7,650 nt of DNA from Bacteroidota bacterium (GCA_030628785.1 DAOVQI010000151.1:1-7650); one strand, 5' to 3'; numbered from the stretch's first letter, positions 1 to 6,150 are shown. Program-made: numbers and translations. Notes: generated by a model from the sequence alone, not told the origin.

Positions 1-17
1 GCTTTTCTTATTTATTT

Positions 18-32
18 GTTGTGTGCCAGTAT
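18..32 (+). repeat. Left arm of 15-bp perfect inverted repeat flanking the small minus-strand gene
   Basis: The 15 bases GTTGTGTGCCAGTAT are the exact reverse complement of 283-297. The arm begins where the minus-strand gene ends: its last base is shared with the TAA stop codon (32-34). The match stops after 15 bases on both sides. The position right at the gene boundary suggests a cassette or element end. A terminator hairpin is unlikely because the arms are 250 bases apart. Confidence 0.85.
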
Positions 33-277
33 TAATTATCTTCCAAGTCTAACAAGGAGTTCTGATTTTGAATTTGATACTCCATCCAATTATTACCGAT
101 CTTTTCCCATTCATCTTCAATCTCTTCAATTGGGTCATAATATGGACCATCTCTGTCAACTAAATAAACCAGCTTTTTAGTTTTATAATGATAAAAGCAT
201 CTTAGCCCGCAATCAATATTTTCTGCTACTTCTTTTATTTGTGAAGATGTCAATTCTATTTTGTTTTTTGTATCCAT
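32..277 (-). CDS. UPF0158-like small protein, probably the N-terminal half only
   Basis: An 81-residue acidic soluble protein with no signal peptide or membrane segment. Residues about 12-68 resemble the start of Bacteroidota proteins annotated UPF0158: an amphipathic helix, then a DCGLRCFYH segment, a KTKKLVYLVD strand, an acidic DPIEEIEDEW stretch and a NNWMEYQI segment. The family has no established biochemical function. Members I remember are about 130-160 residues, so the second half appears to be missing. The reading frame ends with SLLDLEDN exactly at the inverted repeat 18-32. The ATG lies only five bases from the other arm (283-297), so there is no room for a ribosome binding site outside an A/T-rich leader, which is usual for Bacteroidota. 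The gene is enclosed by the repeat and may be a mobile cassette or a truncated copy. The family assignment is from memory of the sequence pattern and is moderate. Confidence 0.6.
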   Translation of the reverse strand: MDTKNKIELTSSQIKEVAENIDCGLRCFYHYKTKKLVYLVDRDGPYYDPIEEIEDEWEKIGNNWMEYQIQNQNSLLDLEDN

Positions 278-282
278 TTTTT

Positions 283-297
283 ATACTGGCACACAAC
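283..297 (+). repeat. Right arm of 15-bp perfect inverted repeat flanking the small minus-strand gene
   Basis: ATACTGGCACACAAC, the exact reverse complement of 18-32. It sits just upstream (minus-strand sense) of the ATG at 275-277. It runs on into GGG, giving ACAACGGG at 293-300. The same eight bases occur on the minus strand at 2566-2573 upstream of the hydrolase gene, which links the two boundary sequences. Confidence 0.85.
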
Positions 298-430
298 GGG
301 AGTCTGCGCACAAACCCCTAAAATGTTTTAATACTTACAATATTATTCAATATAAGCGTATCTAAGGGCATTTTGGTTTAACATTAATTTTACAAAACAA
401 ATATTCAATATTGGTAATTGATGCTTAAAC
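298..430. other. AT-rich spacer between the small gene and the transposase remnant
   Basis: No open frame of note on either strand. CCTAAAATG at 308-316 and CATTTTGG at 369-376 are nearly complementary, with about 50 bases between them. They could be a remnant of an insertion-sequence end, but the match is too short to be sure. Confidence 0.3.
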
Positions 431-562
431 TTACCAAAACAAGGTAATATTGGCCTTAATTTCTTCAATTACTTCCTGGTATTCGCTTCTTTCTATTAGC
501 CTTCCTGTTTTATTTTGTGTGCATTGATTACGAATTGAACAAGCTTTACAAGCTTTTGTTTC
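431..562 (-). pseudogene. Remnant of an IS1182-family transposase (C-terminal zinc-like segment)
   Basis: Reading the minus strand from 562 down to a TAA at 431-433 gives about 43 codons. They carry the pattern KACKAC-SIRNQCT-x4-GRLIERSEYQ. This CxxC...C then GR-x-I-x-R-S-E pattern is characteristic of the region just before the last catalytic block of IS1182-type DDE transposases, where the consensus is roughly C-x2-C-x5-C-T-x4-G-R. After about 15 further residues the frame ends in ITLFW-stop. I cannot recognise the rest of the transposase in any frame of 298-430. The frame is closed upstream by a TGA at 581-583, so only a fossil of about 40 residues is left. It abuts the 3' end of the propeller gene. 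Either the insertion sequence landed there and decayed, or a rearrangement joined the two. Confidence 0.65.
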
Positions 563-1695
563 TATTTTATCAATTTGTTTTCAAGATAAATATGTAGTCC
601 ACCATGCCAGGGCTTTGTACAAATGTCAATATCACCATCCTTATCAACATCTGCTGCCACAGCTTCATGTATCCTTTTACCCTTAAGGATTATATGTTCT
701 TTCCACTTAGAGCCATCCGCGGAAACATTTTCCCAGATAAAAAGTTTATGAGTTTCCTGTGATAAGGGACCACCTCCGGATAAAACATCAATATCACCAT
801 CACCGTCAAAATCTGCCAATGCAAGGGAGTGGAAGTCCTGATCAGTCATATCAGCAGATATGGGATGAAATATAAAGGTTTCTGCATCATTTTTGTTCTC
901 AAACCAGAAAACTCTACCGTTTTTAGTATCAGCTTCCGCTTCAATAATGTCTAAATCATTATCGTTATCTAAGTCAATGCACTATGTTCTTAAAGCTAAT
1001 CCAAATTTATCGGGCCGGTTGCCTCCTGGTGGTATTAACGATTCATGAATTTTCCATTTTCCTCCATTACCATCAATGTTTTCAAACCATACATTCCCCC
1101 TAATAATATCAATATCACCGTCATTATCAAGGTCGCCATAACCAAAAGGCGCTATACCCCCATGAATACCAATCCCAATTTTTGAGTAATCCCAATTTGC
1201 TTTATAGTCTTTTGGTATTTTGTACCAGGCCAGAACTGGATGATCCGGATGATTTGATAATGAAACAATATCTTTTATCCCGTCCCCATCAATATCAACC
1301 ACTACATTATCATGACTACTAATCATATTTTTTTTATGCAAAATAAAACTTTCTTTTTTGGGGTTTCCGGTGTTTTCATACCATGAGTCACCAACTATGA
1401 AATCTATCCAGCCATCATTGTTCACATCAATTGAACAGCCTCCCACATCAGTTTTCGCACCTTTACCAATCTCATGTAATTTCCAATCAGTTGGTGAAAT
1501 ATATTCATACCAATACATTTCGCCAAAACGACCAAACACCCAATCTAAGTCATTGTCATTATCAACATCAACTAAACTGGTTTGTCCCATTCTATCACCA
1601 AATTCACCAATTATGTGATATTCAAAATTCATTTTTTGTCCAAAGGATTGGACTGTTTTTAGAAATATAAAAATTATAATTAAAATTGTTTTCAT
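562..1695 (-). pseudogene. Secreted VCBS/FG-GAP seven-bladed propeller protein interrupted by an in-frame TAG
   Basis: One reading frame runs from ATG (1693-1695) to TAG (562-564), broken only by a TAG at 982-984 after codon 237. Residues 1-19 form a signal peptide (hydrophobic LIIIFIFL, then QSFGQ). The product would be exported and have no obvious catalytic residues. Seven calcium-binding-like D-x-D/N-x-D motifs are present. DVDNDNDLD (43-51), DVNNDGWID (90-98), DIDGDGIKD (134-142) and DLDNDGDID (188-196) precede the stop. DLDNDNDLD, DFDGDGDID and DVDKDGDID follow it in the same frame. They are spaced about 45-55 residues apart, as expected for a complete seven-bladed FG-GAP/VCBS beta-propeller of about 377 residues. 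The stop would remove blades 5-7. A translation restart at ATG 847-849 would give only 95 residues. The cause may be a recent nonsense mutation or a base error. The gene starts 21 bases after the hydrolase stop and is probably cotranscribed with it. The family function (adhesion or glycan contact) is unproven. Confidence 0.85.
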
Positions 1696-1716
1696 ACTGT
1701 GTATTTTTCAATCTTT

Positions 1717-2499
1717 CTAAATTAACTCTTTTTCAAGAATACTATAGAATTTGTCTTTTGCATTTCGTTCGTTCCATGGACAATGCCCACATTTATCCAA
1801 TTTAATCAACCTGAAATCTCGTAGCATCCGGGATAGAGGTTCCTCAACTCCTTTTACCGGGTGCGGGTCATAATCTCCATGAATAGCAACAACCGGACAC
1901 TGTATTTCATGCCCTGATTTTAATAATTCTCCGCTTTTTCTCAATTCTTCAGCCTCTTTCCAGACAGACTGAAAAATATCAGGTTGAAATTCAATAATTT
2001 CATTCTCAGCTGGTAAACTGTCAAAGGAATCTGCTTTAGACATTAATTTTCCAAAACGTTTGAATGTTGCATTTATATCCGCATAACCGGGTTTATTCAA
2101 TAATTCCAAAAGGTTTTGAGCTTCTGACTTTTCGTTAACTGAAAGGCGATTCAATCTGATTTTAAGAAGGTCAGTGTGATATCTTTCATCAAATGCTCCC
2201 GCTCCTACAAGAATCACTTTTTCCACCAAGTCCGGAAAACGGGAAGCAAAGATAAAAGCTAACCATGCTCCCCATGAATAACCAATCAATTTAACAGGAA
2301 CCTTACAGGAGCTAATAATAATAGAATGTAATTCCTGAAGTTGTCCTTGAATGGATCTTTTAGTTTGAAAAGGTTCAATAATTCCAAAGTTCTCTGATAA
2401 TTTTCTTGCGACAGGAGCTACTTCACCCGGAGCACCTGGTCCCCCATGAATAACAACAACATTAAATGGTGCTTTCCCATATTTTCCCGGGTTATCCAT
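1717..2499 (-). CDS. Alpha/beta-hydrolase fold protein
   Basis: A 260-residue cytoplasmic protein with no signal peptide and a complete catalytic apparatus. The oxyanion loop is HGGPGAPGE (residues 18-26). The nucleophile elbow is GYSWG with Ser75. The acid is in GDYDPHP (Asp211 most likely, Asp209 next) and the base is His239 in CGHCPW. A helical cap of about residues 105-190 lies between core strands 6 and 7. The length is typical of the single-domain family (about 250-290). The HGGPG loop is shared with prolyl iminopeptidases and many esterases, so the substrate cannot be named. The gene is followed at 21 bases by the propeller gene and is preceded by the attC-like palindrome at 2528-2576, only about 29 bases before the ATG. 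It may be the first gene of a cassette-borne pair. The start is the ATG at 2497-2499, preceded by an A-rich leader. Confidence 0.9.
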   Translation of the reverse strand: MDNPGKYGKAPFNVVVIHGGPGAPGEVAPVARKLSENFGIIEPFQTKRSIQGQLQELHSIIISSCKVPVKLIGYSWGAWLAFIFASRFPDLVEKVILVGAGAFDERYHTDLLKIRLNRLSVNEKSEAQNLLELLNKPGYADINATFKRFGKLMSKADSFDSLPAENEIIEFQPDIFQSVWKEAEELRKSGELLKSGHEIQCPVVAIHGDYDPHPVKGVEEPLSRMLRDFRLIKLDKCGHCPWNERNAKDKFYSILEKELI

Positions 2500-2527
2500 T
2501 TTTGTTTTTAATTTATTCCTGAATTTT

Positions 2528-2576
2528 ACCTAACGGTCGGCTGGTATACGGAGTGCTGGAACCTGCCCGTTGTTGG
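2528..2576 (-). repeat. attC-like imperfect palindrome upstream of the hydrolase gene
   Basis: Outer arms AACGG (2532-2536) and CCGTT (2567-2571) pair perfectly. After a three-base one-sided bulge (2537-2539), an inner stem of six positions (2540-2545 with 2561-2566) pairs with one T-T mismatch around a 15-base loop. On the minus strand the end facing the hydrolase gene reads GTTAGGT, a match to the integron core GTTRRRY. The opposite end reads ACCAACAAC, a poor match to RYYYAAC. The size, the unequal bulge and the orientation (GTTRRRY end next to the gene start) resemble an integron attC site. No integrase gene is in the window, so this remains a structural resemblance. Confidence 0.45.
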
Positions 2577-2853
2577 TTTGCACTAATTTACAAAATGTTC
2601 AGGTAAAATACGGTTGGCGTATTGTGCCTAACTCATTTATAAAATGATGTCATTTCCGTAAACACTACCTAATATTGTGTTAATATACATATTTCCAGAA
2701 AATTATTCATTATTAATACATTATAAATATCAAGTATGCTAAGTGCGATAGTTTTTTAAATGCTCAACAATAATTATGAGATTCAACAGTTTTGATACAC
2801 CCCCTTGAAAAAGATTATTATATTTATAAAACAATATTCAAAACCATATTTAA
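2577..2853. other. Divergent AT-rich intergenic spacer without genes
   Basis: No convincing coding frame on either strand. It holds a second core-like GCCTAAC (2626-2632; GTTAGGC on minus). It also holds two small perfect hairpins: AATACG/CGTATT with a 5-base loop (2607-2623) and TCATTT/AAATGA with a 3-base loop (2633-2647). The rest is AT-rich leader for the operon starting at 2854. Neither hairpin is followed by a T-run convincing enough to call a terminator. Confidence 0.6.
2791..2826 (+). promoter_or_regulatory. Possible Bacteroidota-type promoter for the GH109-like operon
   Basis: TTTG at 2791-2794 is followed 24 bases later by TATATTTA (2819-2826), one base off the Bacteroidota -7 consensus TAnnTTTG. 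The spacing is longer than the usual 19-21 bases, and the second element lies about 28 bases before the ATG. This is only a weak candidate in AT-rich DNA. Confidence 0.25.
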
Positions 2854-4164
2854 ATGAGAAAAGAATTATTTTCCCGGCGTGATTTTGTCAAAACCACGGC
2901 AGTCACATCCCTTGGATTAACCTTAAGCGGAACCTCGTTTGCTCTTAACCCGAATGTCGGAAAAAAGACCGTTAAAGTGGCGGTTGTTGGTACAGGTAAC
3001 AGAGGTACAGGGCTGATGAAAAATTTACTGGCTATGGAAGGAGTTGAAATTCCGGCTCTCTGCGATATCAATAAGGAAAAACTAGACAATGCCTGTAAAA
3101 TCTGTATTGATGCCGGAAAAAAAGAACCGGATAGATACTTTAAAGATGAATATAGCTTTCAACAGCTAATGGACAGGGACGATCTGGATGCGGTAATTAT
3201 CGCCACCTACTGGGAATGGCATGCTCCAATGGCTCTTTATGCCATGAAACGAGGAATTTATCCCGGAGTGGAGGTACCCATAGCCCTTTCACTGGATGAA
3301 TGCTGGAACCTTGTGAATACCTCAGAAGAAACCGGTGTTCCATGTATGATGTTGGAAAACTGGAGCTTTAGAAGGGATAATCTTGCCATTCTGAACATGA
3401 TAAGGCAGGGGTTGTTCGGGGAGATTGTTCATTGCCATTGTGCCCATTCTCATGATTGCATCGATCATTGGTTCTTCGACAGCGAGGATGGCCATCAACG
3501 ATGGGGTGCAAAATACCTTCTGAATTATAACCGCGACCAATATCCCACACATGCCCTGGGACCTGTTTTGAGCTGGATGGATGTCAATTGCGGAGATACA
3601 ATTACCGAAATTTATTCAGCAGCTACTGCATCCAGGGGAATTAATGCCTATTTTAAGCGAAAATTTGGGGAAGATCATCCGAATGCTAATTTAAAATATA
3701 AACAAGGGGATATAGTCACTTCCACCCTTAAAACAAAAAAAGGCAAAACAATCATTGTCAACTATGATATGCAATTGCCCCGGCCCTACGACAACCGTTG
3801 GACAATCCAGGGCACGCTGGGTATATACAATGAACAACGGAATGCAATTTATTTAACTGGAACCAGCCCACAATATCACCAGTGGGAGCCTTTTAAACCC
3901 TATGAAGAAAAACACCTCCATAAATGGTGGAAAGAAGGGGTTAATACGGAAGGTGGGCATGGAGGCGTGGATGGCCTCGAACTGACTTTATTTGTTGAAG
4001 CGGTCAGGAATGGAACTCAAACTCCCATTGATGTGTATGATTCGGTTACAATGAGTGCTGTTGTGGCTCTTTCGGGTATTTCAATTGAAAAAAACAAACC
4101 GGTGGAATTCCCTGACTTCACCAGGGGGAAATGGGAAACACGAAAACCTTATTTTGCCGTATAA
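2854..4164 (+). CDS. Tat-exported Gfo/Idh/MocA protein of the GH109 (NAD-dependent alpha-N-acetylgalactosaminidase) type
   Basis: A 436-residue protein beginning with a twin-arginine signal (SRRDF at 7-11, hydrophobic stretch about 15-30), so it is exported folded with its cofactor. The Rossmann NAD(P) domain carries VVGTGNRG (44-51). The C-terminal domain carries features I associate with GH109: MMLEN (165-169), NMIRQGLFGE (181-190), a YPTH active-site motif (230-233), GGHGGVD (367-373) and PDFTRGKW (420-427). GH109 enzymes release alpha-GalNAc by an NAD-dependent redox/elimination mechanism. The usual Gfo/Idh/MocA EKP is EVP here (140-142), which I also remember from GH109 members. The aromatic residue after MMLEN is Phe172, where I recall Tyr, so the exact substrate is open. 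An oxidoreductase acting on another sugar is the alternative. It is the first gene of an operon, with the symporter 15 bases downstream. The ATG is chosen because it directly precedes the Tat signal. Confidence 0.85.
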   Translation: MRKELFSRRDFVKTTAVTSLGLTLSGTSFALNPNVGKKTVKVAVVGTGNRGTGLMKNLLAMEGVEIPALCDINKEKLDNACKICIDAGKKEPDRYFKDEYSFQQLMDRDDLDAVIIATYWEWHAPMALYAMKRGIYPGVEVPIALSLDECWNLVNTSEETGVPCMMLENWSFRRDNLAILNMIRQGLFGEIVHCHCAHSHDCIDHWFFDSEDGHQRWGAKYLLNYNRDQYPTHALGPVLSWMDVNCGDTITEIYSAATASRGINAYFKRKFGEDHPNANLKYKQGDIVTSTLKTKKGKTIIVNYDMQLPRPYDNRWTIQGTLGIYNEQRNAIYLTGTSPQYHQWEPFKPYEEKHLHKWWKEGVNTEGGHGGVDGLELTLFVEAVRNGTQTPIDVYDSVTMSAVVALSGISIEKNKPVEFPDFTRGKWETRKPYFAV

Positions 4165-4179
4165 TCTTTAAAATTACCT

Positions 4180-5709
4180 GTGAAATTGGATCCATCCTCA
4201 TTTCTCACCAATTTTAGTAACATCGACTGGATAATTGTATCTGTTTATATCCTGTTTATTGTTACTGTCGGGGTTTTGTTGAACAGGTACATCCGAAGTA
4301 CTGCTGATTATATGGTAAGTGGCAGGGCTACAGGACTGGCATTGAATACTGCAAGCTATACCGGAACCGAACTGGGGTTGGTAACCATAATGTATGCCTC
4401 GATAGAAGGATTTAACCGGGGATTCTCATACCTGATCATTCCCATGGTAGCATTAGTTGCAGCATTTACCATTGGTCAAACCGGATTTGTTGTTTCAAAG
4501 CTGAGATCACTGAAGCTCACAACCATTCCTGAATTTTTCGAAAAACGATTTGATAAAAAAACAAGAGTTACCTCAGCCATTATCCTGGCGCTTGCAGGTA
4601 TACTTAATATGGGACTGTTTCCGAAAATGGGCGCCACTTTTATGACCTATTCCACCGGTCTTGCAGCAGGTGGAGATGCAACCTTTATTGTCAATCTTGT
4701 TATGACAATCCTGATTATACTTGTTGTAATATATACGGTAATGGGAGGAATGGTTGCCGTTATTGTTTGCGATTACATACAATTCACCGTTTTAAGTATT
4801 GGATTGCTGGTTGGTCTGTATTTCTCTCTCACCTTTGAAAATCTTAATTGGGATAATATTGTTTCTGTATTTTCCGATAAAATGGGAGAACCTGTCTTTA
4901 ATCCATTCCACCCTGACAGTTATGGCTGGTCCTATAATATCTGGATGTTCGTTGTTTTCTTTGCCACAGGTATAGCATGGGGACCGGTGGCTTCGAGGGC
5001 ATTAACTGCAAAAAGTCCAAAAACTGCTCAGCGTACATTTCTGTTAGGTTCACCGGGACAATTTATTCGCCTGGCCATCCCGGCAATATTTGCCTTTGCA
5101 GCATTTGCCTGGTTTTCTCAACATCCGACTTTTTCCGGATATTTCTTTCCTGATGGAATTGCTGATGCTTCAAAAGCACCACAAGCGATGCCCCTGCTGC
5201 TTGGAAAGATCATTCCTGCGGGGTTTATTGGTATCCTGGTTGCAGGATTGCTGGCAGCATTTATGTCAACCCATGACTCCTATTTTATTGCCTGGGCATC
5301 TGTCATATCAAGGGATATTATATCTCCTTTTAAAAAAGGGACAATTTCTGATAAACAGGAAATCCTATACGCGAGGATTACTATTGTTCTTATCGGCCTT
5401 TTCCTGCTTATCTGGGGCCTTTGGTATGAACTGCCCGAAAGTGTATGGACTTATATGGCTATTACCGGAAATATTTACCTGACCGGGGCAACTGCCGCAT
5501 TAATTGGAGGTGTATACTGGAAGAAAGCATCAAGGACTGGTGCTTTTGTTGCCCTTTTAGGAGGTATAGTTTCTTTGATAGGAATTATCCCGCCTGTGGT
5601 CGATAAAATATCTATGGGAATTTTAGGTCTGGGGAATTTTGCCATCTGTTTTATTTTACTTGTCATTTTTTCTCTTGCTTTCCCCGATAAACAAGAAAAA
5701 ACAGGATAA
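4180..5709 (+). CDS. SSS-family sodium:solute symporter
   Basis: A 509-residue integral membrane protein with about 13 hydrophobic segments, the normal size for the solute:sodium symporter family. The first segment is at about 17-35 and the last at about 481-501. Family marks are GGMVAVIVCDYIQ (189-201) and the helix around LLAAFMSTHDSYF (357-369), where the Ser/Thr residues of the second sodium site lie in characterised relatives such as vSGLT. It should couple sodium influx to uptake of a small organic solute, probably a sugar given its neighbour. Translation appears to start at GTG (4180), in frame with and 15 bases after the TAA of the upstream gene. No ATG lies before the first membrane segment. 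The tight spacing upstream and downstream (11 bases) indicates one transcript. The substrate cannot be read from the sequence. Confidence 0.92.
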   Translation: MKLDPSSFLTNFSNIDWIIVSVYILFIVTVGVLLNRYIRSTADYMVSGRATGLALNTASYTGTELGLVTIMYASIEGFNRGFSYLIIPMVALVAAFTIGQTGFVVSKLRSLKLTTIPEFFEKRFDKKTRVTSAIILALAGILNMGLFPKMGATFMTYSTGLAAGGDATFIVNLVMTILIILVVIYTVMGGMVAVIVCDYIQFTVLSIGLLVGLYFSLTFENLNWDNIVSVFSDKMGEPVFNPFHPDSYGWSYNIWMFVVFFATGIAWGPVASRALTAKSPKTAQRTFLLGSPGQFIRLAIPAIFAFAAFAWFSQHPTFSGYFFPDGIADASKAPQAMPLLLGKIIPAGFIGILVAGLLAAFMSTHDSYFIAWASVISRDIISPFKKGTISDKQEILYARITIVLIGLFLLIWGLWYELPESVWTYMAITGNIYLTGATAALIGGVYWKKASRTGAFVALLGGIVSLIGIIPPVVDKISMGILGLGNFAICFILLVIFSLAFPDKQEKTG

Positions 5710-5720
5710 AATATTTTATC

Positions 5721-5894
5721 ATGGATAATTGGATAACATTCTGGAAATACATTTGTTTGATTGGATTTGGAAGTTATATTATTTCTGTTCTTTTTATCAT
5801 TCCCTTTGGTGCCAGGGATATTTTACGGCTGTTTAAAGAATTGGGTAAAAACCGTGACTCTAAGGGATCTTTGAATAGTGGGAAGGAGGATTGA
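5721..5894 (+). CDS. Small single-pass membrane protein downstream of the SSS symporter
   Basis: A 57-residue frame from ATG to TGA, 11 bases after the symporter stop. The N-terminus WITFWKY (4-10) leads into one hydrophobic helix (about 11-30). Then comes an amphipathic, basic segment ARDILRLFKELGK (31-43). Small proteins of this W-x2-FW-x-Y / one helix / D-I-x-x-L-F-K-x-L layout follow SSS symporter genes in many Bacteroidota as I remember them, usually annotated hypothetical. The recurrent position and single helix suggest an accessory subunit or stabiliser of the transporter, but no activity is known to me. The last residues (about 44-57, GKNRDSKGSLNSGKED) are hydrophilic. Their DNA runs into the G-rich repeats that follow, so the tail may be repeat-derived. 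Confidence 0.75.
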   Translation: MDNWITFWKYICLIGFGSYIISVLFIIPFGARDILRLFKELGKNRDSKGSLNSGKED

Positions 5895-5927
5895 GGATTG
5901 GGTGACTGGGTGTGTTAAGGTGTTTAT

Positions 5928-5949
5928 GTGTTAGTGTGTTAGTGTGTTA
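5928..5949 (+). repeat. Tandem repeat of GTGTTAGT (about 2.75 copies)
   Basis: Period 8, perfect over 22 bases (GTGTTAGT twice, then GTGTTA). Looser GTGTTA/GTGTTT versions precede it from 5911, so the degenerate array is longer than the perfect core. Confidence 0.9.
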
Positions 5950-5988
5950 TATATTATACGTTATAAGTAAAAGGCAGAAAGGGTGGAA

Positions 5989-6021
5989 ATCCGTACGACC
6001 GTTTGAGTCGGTCCGACGGAT
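5989..6021. repeat. 33-base interrupted palindrome (REP-like hairpin)
   Basis: ATCCGT (5989-5994) pairs with ACGGAT (6016-6021), and GACCG (5997-6001) pairs with CGGTC (6009-6013). The two stems are separated by a symmetrical 2x2 internal loop and capped by a 7-base loop. The two-part stem is typical of dispersed palindromic elements. No T-run follows on either strand, so it is not an obvious intrinsic terminator. Confidence 0.75.
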
Positions 6022-6077
6022 GTAGGGGTGGATAGATGTGGAAAGCATGGAGAAAGACGAACGATGAAGGATGAAAA

Positions 6078-6107
6078 GGCATGGGGCATGGGGCACGGGG
6101 CATGGGG
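6078..6107 (+). repeat. Tandem repeat of GGCATGG (4 copies)
   Basis: Period 7 at 6078-6105 plus two further bases. Copies 1, 2 and 4 are identical and copy 3 has a single T-to-C change (GGCACGG). The array is far more G-rich on the plus strand than the surrounding genes. Confidence 0.93.
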
Positions 6108-6117
6108 AAGGATGTAG

Positions 6118-6136
6118 AGCCGAATTGTATTCGGCT
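6118..6136. repeat. 8-bp perfect hairpin with 3-base loop
   Basis: AGCCGAAT (6118-6125) and ATTCGGCT (6129-6136) pair without mismatch around TGT. The following plus-strand bases are A-rich and not T-rich. It is therefore more likely a dispersed palindromic repeat than a terminator, although it could still contribute to 3'-end protection of the upstream operon transcript. Confidence 0.75.
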
Positions 6137-6150
6137 GAAAAGAACAAAAG

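Noticed and set aside
982..984. TAG as pyrrolysine or programmed recoding
   Set aside because: TAG also serves as the normal stop of two genes here (562-564, 1717-1719), and no recoding gene or conserved downstream structure is visible. Mutation or base error is simpler.
1358..1670. Plus-strand open frames opposite the propeller gene
   Set aside because: They are antisense shadows of a clearly coding minus-strand frame with repeated D-x-D-x-D motifs.
2850..3552. Minus-strand open frames opposite the GH109-like gene
   Set aside because: The plus-strand protein has clear family motifs throughout, and the antisense translations show none.
5090..5482. 130-residue plus-strand frame inside the symporter gene
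   Set aside because: It is an out-of-frame shadow. The symporter frame is continuous and well conserved across this stretch.
5928..6107. Tandem repeats as a CRISPR array
   Set aside because: Units are 7-8 bases, directly adjacent and without spacers, and no cas gene is present.
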